A stretch of 64,000 bases of DNA, from assembly GCA_964036275.1 (NCBI GenBank), contig OZ038433.1:1709013-1773012 (forward strand), in the 5' to 3' direction. Under the pieces are notes generated by a model. It worked only from the letters and a program-made list of their open reading frames with translations, ran no database searches and was not told the origin of the DNA. The translations under genes were made by a program, and so were the position numbers. This DNA comes from Litoditis marina. Lineage: Eukaryota > Nematoda > Chromadorea > Rhabditida > Rhabditidae. How positions within the stretch are numbered: position 1 is the first letter of the stretch; each line of letters begins with the position of its first letter. Positions 1 through 12,700 of this stretch are shown piece by piece.

Positions 1-738
1 CGAGGGAAATATTCTCTAAAAAATCTATTTTGATGTATTTTGAAACATTTTGCACTGTTTGTAATCAAAAGTTACGTTCAATATTCTATTTTTTTTCTCT
101 AGAATGAATAGGCTGATGCTTTGGACAACTGTGCGTTTTTTGCACCCAGCGGCGATTTCTCAAAAACTGACAAATTGTACTGGGAAGCCCATGGGACAGC
201 GTCCCTTGCGTACTTTTTATCCAAAGTTCAGACACCATATCTGCTGATAATACGTTAGTTCCCGGGAAAATAGTTAACAGACACGATGCGTAGTGAGTGG
301 TGCTTATTCTTACAAACAAGGGCAATTCCACCTGACGCTCTGTTGGCAGTATAGTGCTTGCCAAATTTATAAAATACCCGCCTCATATGAGACTCGAACC
401 GGGCTCAAAAGAATGGGAGGCGCGAACGCTAACCACTGTACCAATAGGCATACAGCACGTCGCGGACAAATGGTACATATGTGTTCCTACACAGCACAAA
501 GTGAGATATACAGTATACCACCGCCTTTCATTGAGCGACAACCATATTGATTTTTGAGGTCGCTATCTGTATAACTGGTTTCTCGAGTACTACGTACGAA
601 ACTATACTGAATATGTCGACATTTCAATCCCTAGCTGTCTTGCTCTTTTTTCCGCAAGACTGGTATCCTGCCGGGAGTAAGATTAGATAAATACCGTAAG
701 CTAGCAGTAACACAGGAAGTTGGCAGATAAATTTCCAG
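1..738. other. Left flank of collagen gene, no exon recognised
   Basis: The short ORFs here have no recognisable domain and no codon bias like the neighbouring genes. The collagen transmembrane exon near 739-908 has no in-frame ATG, so its upstream exon or exons must lie in this stretch or left of the window. I could not place them. The only structured object seen is the tRNA-like segment at 380-446. Confidence 0.5.
380..446 (-). repeat. Degenerate tRNA-like element (possible SINE head)
   Basis: Read on the minus strand, this segment contains a box-A-like stretch (CAGTGGTTAGCGT, complement of 426-438) and a box-B-like GGTTCGAGTCT (complement of 390-400), at roughly tRNA spacing. The T-stem pairs poorly and the acceptor stem does not close, so it is not a working tRNA. 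A tRNA-derived SINE fragment or a tRNA pseudogene would both fit. Confidence 0.35.
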
Positions 739-1534
739 AATGTGAACAGGTCAACTCGCATCAATCGGGGGGCACAGGCTGTAACTACCGGCTGATACGC
801 TTTCTCTTTTCCATTCTTTTAGTTTGTATTACATTTTCAAGCTTATCCTTATTTGCTACGGTGCCTGAGTCTCGCGCGGTCACCACGTGTAGCCAGCTGG
901 GTGCCCAGGTGAATCGGGCACCGTGCCGCGGGCCGGCCCGCTTTCCGCAGTGATTTACAACTACTCAATCGACTATTAGGCGGTATGAGAAAACGATCAT
1001 TGGGCATATTTGACATCTGGGCTCGGATGAAGATATTCTTTGTGGAGAAAACCAGAAAATGACGTGGGGTCCAAAGCTGAACTGTTGGCAAACTCAATCT
1101 CTTTCGTACACGAATTTTATTCACATCATAATATGTTGTCTAATTCAAAAAGGTTGACGATTGAGAAACCTACTGAATAAAAAACTCCCAAAGAATGATA
1201 CAGTTGAACTTTGAAAAAAACTAATACAGAAAAACCAGAAAAAGATCACATGAGGTGTAAATTAAGCGTGGCTCACACATCCCTGGAATTCGCATCATGA
1301 AAACCTCGTTAGCACCTCAAATTAACTCATTCTTCCTCGAAATGAGTAAATTGTGCTGTAATGAGTCGTAATCAATACCCGTCACTTTCTTTTTGTGTTT
1401 TTATGATGACTTCAATTGCAACATCTGGGTTGTTCATTGAAAGGACGAACGAACACTGGTTTAGTGTTCCACGCAGATAGGGGACACGCCGTTTCGGATG
1501 AGCTGAGAGAGGGAGAAAAGGAGAGAGAGAGACA

Positions 1535-1574
<40 letters not shown>

Positions 1575-2880
1575 GAGAGAGAGAGAAAAGAAAAGAGAGA
1601 GAGCAAGAAATACAACTGAAGAGAATCTCAGAGAAAGAGAGAGAAATATAGAGAGACGAGAGAGAAGAGAGAGAGATGGATTTCCTTCTGTTTCCATCCC
1701 TTTTTTTGGCCGTATTTGTCAACTTGACATTCTAACTGGTACGGTATACAATTATTCGTGCAGTTCCGCAGTTGTTCGTCGCGTGCGAAGTGGCAATTAT
1801 TGTCACTAAGATTTGCCACCTTCTCGAATGGGCCTAAAAAAGGCGACCCTCCACTCAAGACAAAACAGAAAACACCGAGCAGCAGGGGTTCAATACGACC
1901 AATATGCTCACGTTCGAAATCGAAGACAATTAAACACAATTTTCCAACGAGTACTAAGATCTAATCTAAGTGCTATATGGGTTTTGTTAAAGTAATGAAC
2001 GTTTGAGTTTCTCAGTGCAGATAAGTTTTCAGACTTTAGATTATAAGTTAACATGTCAGACGTGTAAGTTTCCAATACGAGAAATTTTCCAATGTACACT
2101 TTGCTCTAGATTATACATAGAATGTCACCTTTGCATCTTATCAAGTGGTCAAGTCCAAATTTATGTCCTGCATTGCACTACTGTAGAAACACCCTTTTCG
2201 AACTGGCTATGCGAAACCACTTAGAAATTTCAAGATGGGTCGTTTTCTAAGTTCATTGCCAATTTGTATTTTTTCTGCCAACGTTGAATGAGTTGAAAGG
2301 CGGGTCAGCTGTTGAACGTTGTGCACATAAATCAGGCAAATTACAGGACACATTAGCTGGGGGAGATAAAGAGGGTGGAAAGGGAAAAAGAGAGGAAGAA
2401 GAGGGAGAGAGGGAATGAAGAGAGAGAGAGGGAAAGAGAAAGGAAACATACGAAAAAGAGAGAGAGAGAGCAAGGGGAAGATACCAAGAAGGAGAGGAAC
2501 AGAGAGAGAGAAAGAAGGAAAAAGGAGAGAGAGAGCGCGAGGCAGACAGACGAATAGTCGCACATTTGGAAAAAAGATAGCTAGAAGTTCGTTGACTAAC
2601 AAATTTCGTTTTCAGTTTTCCATCACCCTTCCTTCCAACTCAACATTGTCCAGGCAGGCTCGAGCGTCTCGGTTACCAAGAAATTGTGGATGTCCACCTG
2701 GTGAGTATAGTTCCTGTTTGATCTCTCTTTTTACCCACTCTGTTTTTTCTCTTTGTTTTTTCTTGCTGTCATCCTCTATATATCTCTCTATCGCTTCCCC
2801 TCTCTTTTCTCTCCTTTCTCCATTTGTTTCTCTCTCTCTCTCTTTCTTTAGCTCTCTCTCTCTTTCTCTCTCTTTCTCTT

Positions 2881-2927
<47 letters not shown>

Positions 2928-3657
2928 CTCTCTCTTCTCTCCGGCATATTTCCTCGGTAATATGCTAATCATGCATTGTATCTGTATTTGCTGTTATCCC
3001 TCATTGCCAACTTCTATTTGTCTAATTATATATGCGTGCAGCATAATACTCGTTCTTCAACCATAAACTGTAGCATATAGAGAGGGTGGTACGGTATCCG
3101 GATGTGTACAACAAACTCTAGTTGACCCTGATATGTACCTAGAACCTTCTCCGAACCGCGAACAATCGAGGATCGAGAGAATGACCAACTCTTATTTGTA
3201 ATTTGGTCTCACTACACATCATAAACTAGAACTTTCAACCGGGAAATCATTCGGTCATTTCTTAGACCAACGTCCAATCCATCGACGTTTTTGTTTGCAA
3301 CCGAACGTTGAGGAAAACCTATAAATCCCGTGAAACATAGATGGGTGGTCTCCAAACTGCTCACGCAATGAAACATATGAACGCTCAGAATGGCAACACC
3401 ATGTAACTAGTACCGCACCACCTTGGCGTCTGTTGGCGCTATTTGGCTCTCTCTGGCGCTATTTGGCGCCAGCTGGGTGTCTAGGTGCAGGCTCCATGAT
3501 GGCGAACACTTGTGCGGTACATGTGAAAGGGGGTTGTAATAATAGGAACATCAGAAATGATGGAGAGATGACAGATTACGAGCGCAGAGATGGACTATGA
3601 TAAGTGGGAAGTTTGGGGGGAAATGGGAATGGAGAGAGAGAGAGAGAGAGAAAGAAA

Positions 3658-3702
<45 letters not shown>

Positions 3703-6700
3703 TCAAAATGAAAGAGAGACAGAGAGAGGGTGAAAGAGAATGGGGAGAAAGGGAGAGAGAGAAAGCCTCTCCTCCCTCCCTCCCCCTTCTCTCTCTCTAT
3801 CTCTCTCCCTCTCTCTCTCTCTCTCTCCCTCTCTTTCTATCTCTCTCCCTCTCTCGCTCTGTCTCTGTCTCTCTCTCCCTCTGTCTCTCTCTCTGTCTCT
3901 CTCTCTCCCTCCCTCCCTTCCTCCCAACCTACCTCTCTCTCTCTCTCCCTCATTGACAGTGTCCTAATCCCTCTCTGTCATTGACTGACTACGTGTGATC
4001 TATTATCCCCCAATCTATCATTTTGTACACATAGCTGTGGTATATTAGCCACCTCCCGGACATGCTCACCTTGAACTAAAAATATCAAAAACAGTTGACC
4101 AATGCCATCGATTTATAGAAAACTAAAAATTATCATTGAAAACTTGTCTTTATGATTGATGGTAGTTTGTAGTATGAACTTTTCCGAAACGACTGAAACT
4201 GATTTTAAAGCGTGAAAGCCTTGGTCAGAGAAGTTTTGTTTAGTTTTAGAACAAATAAAATGAAACGAAGTATTTTCAGGACCAAAAGGAGACCGGGGAC
4301 CGGTAGGACCACCCGTGAGTCAAATATTTTCGGTACAGCACGACTCTCAATACAAACGGAAATATAATCAGTTTTCCTAATTTGACATTTTAGTATTTCA
4401 CTTGTTCTTATTTGCCTTTTCCTACTTCCTAAGGTGTCTTGAACAAGACCATTTTACTCTTCACGCAGTCTACATAAATACACAAAAAACAAACTAAGCA
4501 ACGTTTTAGGGACTGAGAGGGCTGAATGGATGGCCTGTAAGTTTATCTGAATTGTGATAAATTTTCTAATTTTCACAGGCGTGTTACCCAATCACTCTCT
4601 TAGTTATCCACTCTGGTTTGGTGACGAAATCCTCCGTCCACTCAAATCCCTAATTGATTTTCATTTCATTGAGTTTAAAAAAGGAAATACGAGCGCAACG
4701 TAAACTACGTCAGATTGACTGTTGTTTGTACACCTTTAAAGCAGGACTATTATGTGGACCGATCCCGTGACAACGGTCCTTTAAACTGCAATTGAAAAAT
4801 GTATTGCAGTTTAAAGGACTGAAGCGTTGGAATTGGACCACGTAATCGTCCTTCTTTAATATAGAATGTATTTGGATAGATCGCATCTACAAATATGTTG
4901 TATTTGTGGTTCGTTTTTGGTTGTTCGTGTTTGTAGTTTGTACCTTGGTCTCAGGGTCTTCCGGCACCGATTCGGCGTCATCGCCAGCGTCTGACGTCAT
5001 CCAACCCTGCTGTTAGTTGTTGTCCCTTTCGTATTTTTTGTTTTTGTAGTTTGATCATCAACAAATGACTGTCAACAAAGGAAAGGTACTAGATAGTTGT
5101 GTTTGGTCAGATTGTCACTTTACTCCACTAAAAAGAACGATTTTACACATTCGTTCAGTAAGTCAGGCGGCGTAGCAACCGCTCCAACCTCATGAGAAGT
5201 TCATATGATATTTCTCATGAGAACCTCAAAAGTGACATTTTGTTTATGAAGTAATCTCATGACGTTTACGAGTATTTTTCACCGCCTTATACTGTGCTGT
5301 ATTCTCAAAACTGTATCGATTTATGTGTTGTGACGTGTGGTTGTCGTTCAGCGTCTGGATCCGAAACTTCGTCGTCAGCTGCGTGCCTTCGGTACCCTTT
5401 ACTCCCCGGACGGACAGGCCATTCAACTGCGCGGACTGCCCGGACCACCCGGACCACCGGTCCGTTATCGATTTATCTCAATGTTATCGATTTATCTCAA
5501 TGTTATCGATTTATTTCCGTGTTATCGATCTGCACGTTTTGCGTCGTTCGTAGATTGTGGTTGGTCATAATTGTAGATTTAGAGTGATACTCTTGCTAAT
5601 AATATAATAATAATAAACTTTATCAGTATAGTGATGGACAAACAAATAATTACGAATTCAAACCATATGAACTGATATTTGAGAAAATAAAGAAAAGGAA
5701 AAACCAGTACATACGCAAGTTGCTGATTTGTTGATACTACTGAGACTCAGTGAGAAGACCGAGATGGAAAGGTTACCCATGATTGATTGATGTTGAACCG
5801 GAAAGCTAATTACAGTTAACACACAGTTACTGCCGCCAAGTTGATACTATGATAGACGGACGTGCAAAACATAGTTATGGTTCGATCCCTCGAGGCAATC
5901 TTTGGAGATCTTGTAACTTGATGAGTGAAAACTATCCATCCTTTTTTGCTGTTCAGTTATTGCTTTTCCCACCCTCTCCTATGTTACAGGGCACCAAGGG
6001 AGGTCGCGGTTATCCTGGGTTTCCGGTGTGTTTTTATTATTATCTTTCTTTCGTTTTTGATTGTCATTTCCTTTCAGTTCACGCCAACCTGCCAATTTTC
6101 AGTTCAGGTTTTCGAGTTTGCGTTGCAACTTATGTCGCTCCTTCAAAAAGCTGCGTTGGTGTTTCTCAATCATTGGGAGATAGATAATCACTACCACATG
6201 TTTAAGAGAAGCACGCAGATTCTGCTTGAAGTAGTGGCCAATAAGACAACTCAAGCTTAAAGAAGGGCGATTATGTGGACCAATCCCGTGACGACGGTCC
6301 TTTAAACTGCAATTGAAAAATGTATTGCGGTTTAAAGGACTGAAGCGTTGCGATTGGACCACATAGTCGACACACTTATGAAAACTGTGCAACTTTGACA
6401 TTAAAAGTTATGGTTGAAATCAGATCGAGCATAATTTTTCAGGCTAACTATTTGCTATCAAACGCTCATTTTTCTGCCCTTTTGTTGATATCGTCAGACA
6501 CTTTTCTTAATTTGGGTGAGATCAGCTTCGTATATGGCATTAAAGTCAATGGATTGCACAGTTTCATTCAGCGCACAGCGCAAACAAAGTCACCGTAGTT
6601 TTACCGAGCTCATCTTTCAGGGACCAATTGGCCTGGATGGCCCACGAGGGCTACCGGTACGTTAGAGTCGTGTAGTTGTGAGAGTGCATTCTGAGGGTGT

Positions 6701-9700
6701 TCGTTGTATTCAGTACAATAAATAGCGTCAAGAAGTACGATAAATTGTAGTTGATCTACACACAGTTTGGGTAGATCAAGGTTTTGTCGAGCGAGTTCCT
6801 ACTTCTATCCCTTCGACCAATTACAGACACGAATAGGTTTAACCAAACTGTGTCGACACGAAAAGTGAAAACTATCGTCTTAAGTAAACTCCTTACTAAG
6901 ACCGTACTGTCTGGCTTCTCACTGTTCGACTCTGTCTAAAAAGTTTGTATTCACCTCGAACCGTTATTAGCCGATTTTGAAATATATGACCTATGAGACT
7001 GCTGTTTGATCTACTCGGTTACAAGGGATAATAGAAGTATGAACCGACTCTGACTTGCGTGATAAAAAATGTCCATTATTTCATGTTATATGTATTTAAC
7101 AAACTTTTGAAACAATCTTCTCCTAACTTTTCCCCTAACGCTTACTAACAACTTACCACGCCAAACGGTGATTGGTTATACACAGTTACTAACTCTCAGT
7201 GATGTGATGTGGTTGTCTAACTTTGTCGACCTACAGTAACCGCATGCCTTTGCCAATGATGTTATACCATTAACCAATATTGTTTCCAGGGAGTGGCAGG
7301 CTTGAAAGGAGACAGAGGAGACCGCGGTCCGGTTGGACCACCCGGTTTTCCGGGACAGAAGGGAGAACCAGGAACAGCCACTTCCAGTAGAATGCAGGTA
7401 GGTTCAGCTAGAATCAATAATCCATCTTTTTAACAGAATGAACTGTGGCTTTTTTCAGTGTTCTGAGTTTTCTGTGTACGTAAAACTAACCCACTAATAC
7501 GTAACACACTCTTCCCCTTGTCTAGTGCCAGATATTTGATGTGCTTGGGAGAAAATAACCCATTTAACTAATAAGTCTTTAGTATCAAATTAAGACCAAC
7601 AGCCAGCAAGAAAAACGAGAGCGCTATTTTTGCCCAGTGAAAAAGAATTGTGTGTTGTATTCTTCTTCTTGGAATAATAGCTTCGACAACACTTTCCAAA
7701 ACACTTTTAGGCAGATGACCCGGACGGCTGGAGAGCGCTAAACAAAACAGAAACAATGTTATACAACCAATATAGAGTAATTCAGTTGTTGTGTAGTTGC
7801 ACGAAAAGTGGTAAAAATGCATGAAAAGTAACCGTTTGTTCGCATGACTGAAGGCAAACCTTTGTATGAACGGCGAAGAAAACAAATGAATGTAGTAGAG
7901 TACCAGTAAACAAGAAGTAATCACGTGAATTCAGCAGTCTCTTGTTATAGATTTCTGATGTGTGACTCACGTATCACGTAGTTTATGTATCACGTGCTAG
8001 TGCGGTACATGTACGTTTCGCATTCTTGATCAGGTCGCTTTTGAATAGGTTCGTTGGTTCGTTGTAAATAGTCTCAGATGAATCTTTCAGTTGCACACTT
8101 CTCATCCGGCTGCACCGATGATGTTGCAAGGACCACCCGGTCCGCCCGGACCGCCGGGACCACCCGGTGCGGGTAGGGACGGACGACCTGGACAGAAAGG
8201 AGACAGAGGACTACCCGGATTCGACGGAGAGTCGAAGGTGAGACGACAGTTTCAAGACCGGCCTCTCTTCATAAGTTTTAGTAATGTCGAAATACTAGTT
8301 CGAAACTTTGAAAAAATTAGGTCGTATCTTATTTGTTTCGGGGTACGGTTTGAAGTTCGTACGTTCCAATGTGCTCATGTGCACTTTTTTACTCTCCCCA
8401 TAGTCCATATCTAACCTCAAAGAATGCGCATTAGAGACACAGAGAGAAAACAAAACAAGAATGAAATGAACAAGCAGTATATTCATTGAAAGTGTTTATA
8501 ATTGAAGAGATTTCGAACTCGTTGTGCTTGCGTTGATATAGTAGGACCTATGAAGATTCGGAGCCTTTGACTGAATCGTTTAATTTTTCCCTTCCAAGTT
8601 TCAAGTTGAACTTCTTGTAGGTCGGACCGAAGGGCGACAACGGTCATCCTGGTCGAGATGGACTACCCGGTCTGCGGGGACCTCAGGGGGAGAGAGGCGA
8701 GAAGGTGGGCATATCTACAGAAATAAAAAAATAGTCACCGACAACGAAGAAATATAGTTCGTTTCACCCATTGATAGCAGCCAGGTACAGTACATTTTAG
8801 TGGGCGGAGTCGATTGTGTTGGAAAGTTTCCAACAGCGATCAGCCTAATCAAAATTGTGCACCAGCTGGGTATTGAACTCAGCTGGGATAGGTGGGGCGG
8901 CGCCCACAAGCAGCCGGCCATCTAAACATGATGAACAAAAATAAAAACAGTGATATCCAACCATCTTTTCTGGCCGTTTTTCAAACCTAATTTTATCGCA
9001 CAAAAACATGTTTTAATTTCTCCCCGATCATGTGGTAACCTTTTGTATACAAAATATGTGCAAAAAACTCAAAATAACCACTTTTTGTTTTTTTTATTTG
9101 TAATGAAACGACTGGCAAGCTGCCTGGATCAGTCGCCTGCAATGTAGGGTGCGCTCGGCCATCATGGCTGACTACTATCGATGGATGAAACGAACTATAC
9201 CAGAAAAATGTACACTTTTTCTGGGTTTTTTTTTTCGCATTTGCATTCTAATGAGATTCACATCTTTCGCGTGCGTGACAATGCATTTGACCGGCCATAT
9301 TTGAGATTTTGAGAGCAAAAGTACAGGAAGGGTTCTATACAGGTACAGAACAGAAAAACACGTGATCACACTCTCACAGTCTGATGTGTTTCACACGCAA
9401 TACGTGACTCTTCACTTGATCAAGAAATTGTGATCCCCCATGCTTATGATCTTCATGTTGTGACCTGTGAAAATTTCTTTCATTCTATTCCCTCTTCGTG
9501 AAGTAGTGCAGTCGTGCCAGTATTGTGGTTGTGTTTCTCGTACTTTTTTTATTATTGTGTCGTGGTGCAGGGTGAACCCGGAATGACCAGCTACAATAGA
9601 CGTCATCCCCAATCGATTATGGCCGGACCTCCCGGACCGCCTGGACCACCCGGACTCTCCGGACAACCCGGAATTCCTGGCAAGTGTGATAGTGCCGGCG

Positions 9701-12700
9701 GGCAGCCTGGGTTCCCAGGCCCCCCTGGACCACCCGGACATCCGGGACCCCGCGGACCTACCGGTTTAGCTTCTGTCGGAGCTCCAGGCTTACCCGGTCC
9801 TGTGGGACCACCAGGACTGCAGGTAAGGTTGTTGTGATGTAGTTGTTTTGTGATGATGGACAAGTTTCTCGGCAAACACCTCTCGGTTTGTCAGTATTTG
9901 CATGAAATGTGCTTTGGTACCTGCTTTACTGTACGTAAATCTTCATACTCCTGATGTTTCAACTAGCTACTAAGAACACTTCGAACCCCATATATAGAAG
10001 TATTCGAGCTGAATGGTAGATTATTTTTCCCAATTTGAATTCTAGGGAGAAAAGGGAGCCCGTGGGGAACCAGGAGTTCGAGGTAATGATGGTCTACCAG
10101 GAGCTCCCAGTCAACAGTTGAGGGAGACTGTCGGAAAAACTAAGGTAAGTGAGAAGGATATTAGATCTGATCATTCAAAAAGATTGTGATATTCTATTTC
10201 TTTCCCAGCACAAACTGTAAAACCTTCTCATTTTTGGTATAAAAAAAAACACAAAAAAAGTAAGCCATGTTTACAATTTCCTAGAGGGTCAGGCATATAT
10301 ATTTTTCAAAATATCCAACTCTGAACTCAACGGCCTGGCAAAAACGCTAGACACTATTCCAGATATGACTTATGAGAAACGTCTAGCAAAAAATTTGCAC
10401 GTCTAGCAAAAAGTTTGCACTAACGTAAAAAAACGTAACGGATTCTTATTTTTCTCCTCTTTCAGTTTCTGTAGTTTCCCATTGTACTAAGAAGGAACTT
10501 GACGTTTAATTTCGAATTATGTTCTCAGGTGCTAATGGGTCCCCCGGGACCACCGGGACGCGATGGAAAGAACGGAGAAAAGGGAGAGAAGGTGCGTTTC
10601 GAATCGCACTACAAACTACAAATTTACTTTTTATGTAACGTTAAACCGAGAGACTTTACGTGACCTGAGAAACAAATGAGTGAAAATTTAATATATGCGT
10701 CGTGTTTTTTTTACATCTAACTCAACAGTGTGTGCAGACTATAACTCTCACTTTGTCGACAGACAGTGCTTCTTTCTTCAGTGAGTATGCCGTTTCTGAA
10801 TAAAGTGAACGAAGTTGTGTGTATTTAACAATTTCCGTCCAAAGGTGTGTTTTCCTAACCTTGCTGTCGTGTTCAGGGCGACCCGGGGGCCATGGGTCCC
10901 ATTGGACCTCCCGGACCGGATGGACCTCACGGAAAGAGGGGAAGGAGGGTAAGTAGATCAAGAATGTCGATTGTCAACCGTTATAACGAGAATTTTCTCA
11001 AATCACAATATTTAACAAAGCCTTATGGAAATTGAAATTCAGAATGTCTTTCGTATTTGTTTTACAACTTTTCAAAAAAAAATAGCAAATTGTTCTAAGG
11101 GTCTATATCCCTAAACCCTATATTTCTGAACTGGTGCGTAAAAGTTTGATGTTAAATTTAAATTGCCTACAAAATTTAACATTAGCTGTGCATGGCATGT
11201 GAATGTACGATAATGTTAGTAGTAAACTGTGTGTATTGTGTTTGGTCGGTGCTGTGTTGGTAAAAATACTCCAGAAGCAGCCAGAAAGTCACAAAAGGTG
11301 GGTATGCGGACTATTAAACGAGTTTTAGTCTCACAGTTCACCACGAGATTTCAAAAGCTGCATGAGAAAAACACAGAACAAAAATGAAATTTTCTGAACT
11401 TCGGCTTTTCCAAACATCCGCAAAGTGTTTCTCATTATAATTGGTCTTATGTAGTTGGACATAACTATGTTCGACCGTGAAGCCAGTGTACAGGGGATAA
11501 CCACAGCTGAGTTGTAGTTTGAACTAGACAGATTTACGAATCGCAGCCGAAAAGCGACCGCATCAAACTACAAACACAGCGCGATAGCACATTAAACACC
11601 GTATTGTCATGCATTAAGATAAGTGAACCATAGAAGAAAGCGTGTTAAAGAAGGAGGATTATGTGGTCCAATCCCAACGCTTCAGTCCTTTAAACTGCAA
11701 TACATTTTTCGATTGCAGTTTAAAGGACCGTTGACACGGGATTGGTCCAAATAACCGTCCTGCTCTAAAGACAGGTTTTTGAGGGGGATAATTTTTCACT
11801 CACAATACAACTTTCCTGGTTCAGGGTCGACCGGGACATCCCGGTAACACTTCTCTCTCCATTGAACACAACGAGAAACTCATAAAACAACTCGTCAAGA
11901 TACTGAAGAAGGAACTACCTGAGATGCGGCTGAAGCACGGTTATCCCGGACCGCCTGGGGCGCCGGGTCCGGTCGGACCAGCGGTACGTTCTTTACGTTC
12001 ATTTTCATGATCAATAGATTATTATTTGTGTGAAATTATGGAGAAGAGCTGCATAGACAGATGCGGATAGATTCTAGAATATAACAGATTGAGATAGAAA
12101 TACGACAGTTACGCTGAATTTACTGGAAACTCTTCTCTAGTTCGTAGTCTGATCAGTTAACACAGCAAAATTTCATGAATACAGTGATAATTCGTCGAAA
12201 CTCGAGATCAAATTATAAACATTATAAACACAGCAGACTAGAGCCACATCGTCTCCTTTCCTGTGATCAGCTTTTTTTCCCGTAGATCAAAGTTTGGCAA
12301 TTTGGGAAATGTGATAATAAACATTATGTCAATCTTTACAGGGTCCAGCAGGTCGAGACGGGGCCCGAGGTCCGCAGGGCCTGCCGGGACATGCCGGAGA
12401 ACCCGGGGACAGAGGAGATATCGGACCACCCGGACTGCCCGGTCAACCGGTCAGTCATCTGGTTCCATTTATCTGTTCATCCGAACGTGTGAAGCTCGTT
12501 TTGATAATATCGAAACGATATTATCATTCAGCATGTTTCTGATCCCAATCTAGTAGTAATAGATCTGATAACCTTATACCAGTAAAGTGTGATAGAAAGT
12601 ATCATTGTTTCTTCCTTTTATCAATGTTATCACAATACTAATATTATGTATTGTATAAATGCGACTATTTACACTATCAACAATGTGATGTTTTGTTTAT

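Noticed and set aside
293..550. 85-codon ORF at the left edge, considered as a first collagen exon
   Set aside because: It covers the tRNA-like element, has no good donor joining in phase to 739-908, and shows no membrane or signal feature.
1372..1722. Overlapping minus-strand ORFs rich in Ser/Leu
   Set aside because: They are translations of the GA/CT microsatellite and have no other support.
3597..3984. ORFs on both strands over the GA/CT inverted microsatellite
   Set aside because: Low-complexity repeat in all frames.
9412..9875. Minus-strand ORFs over the collagen exon 9571-9822
   Set aside because: Antisense shadows of Gly-X-Y coding sequence.
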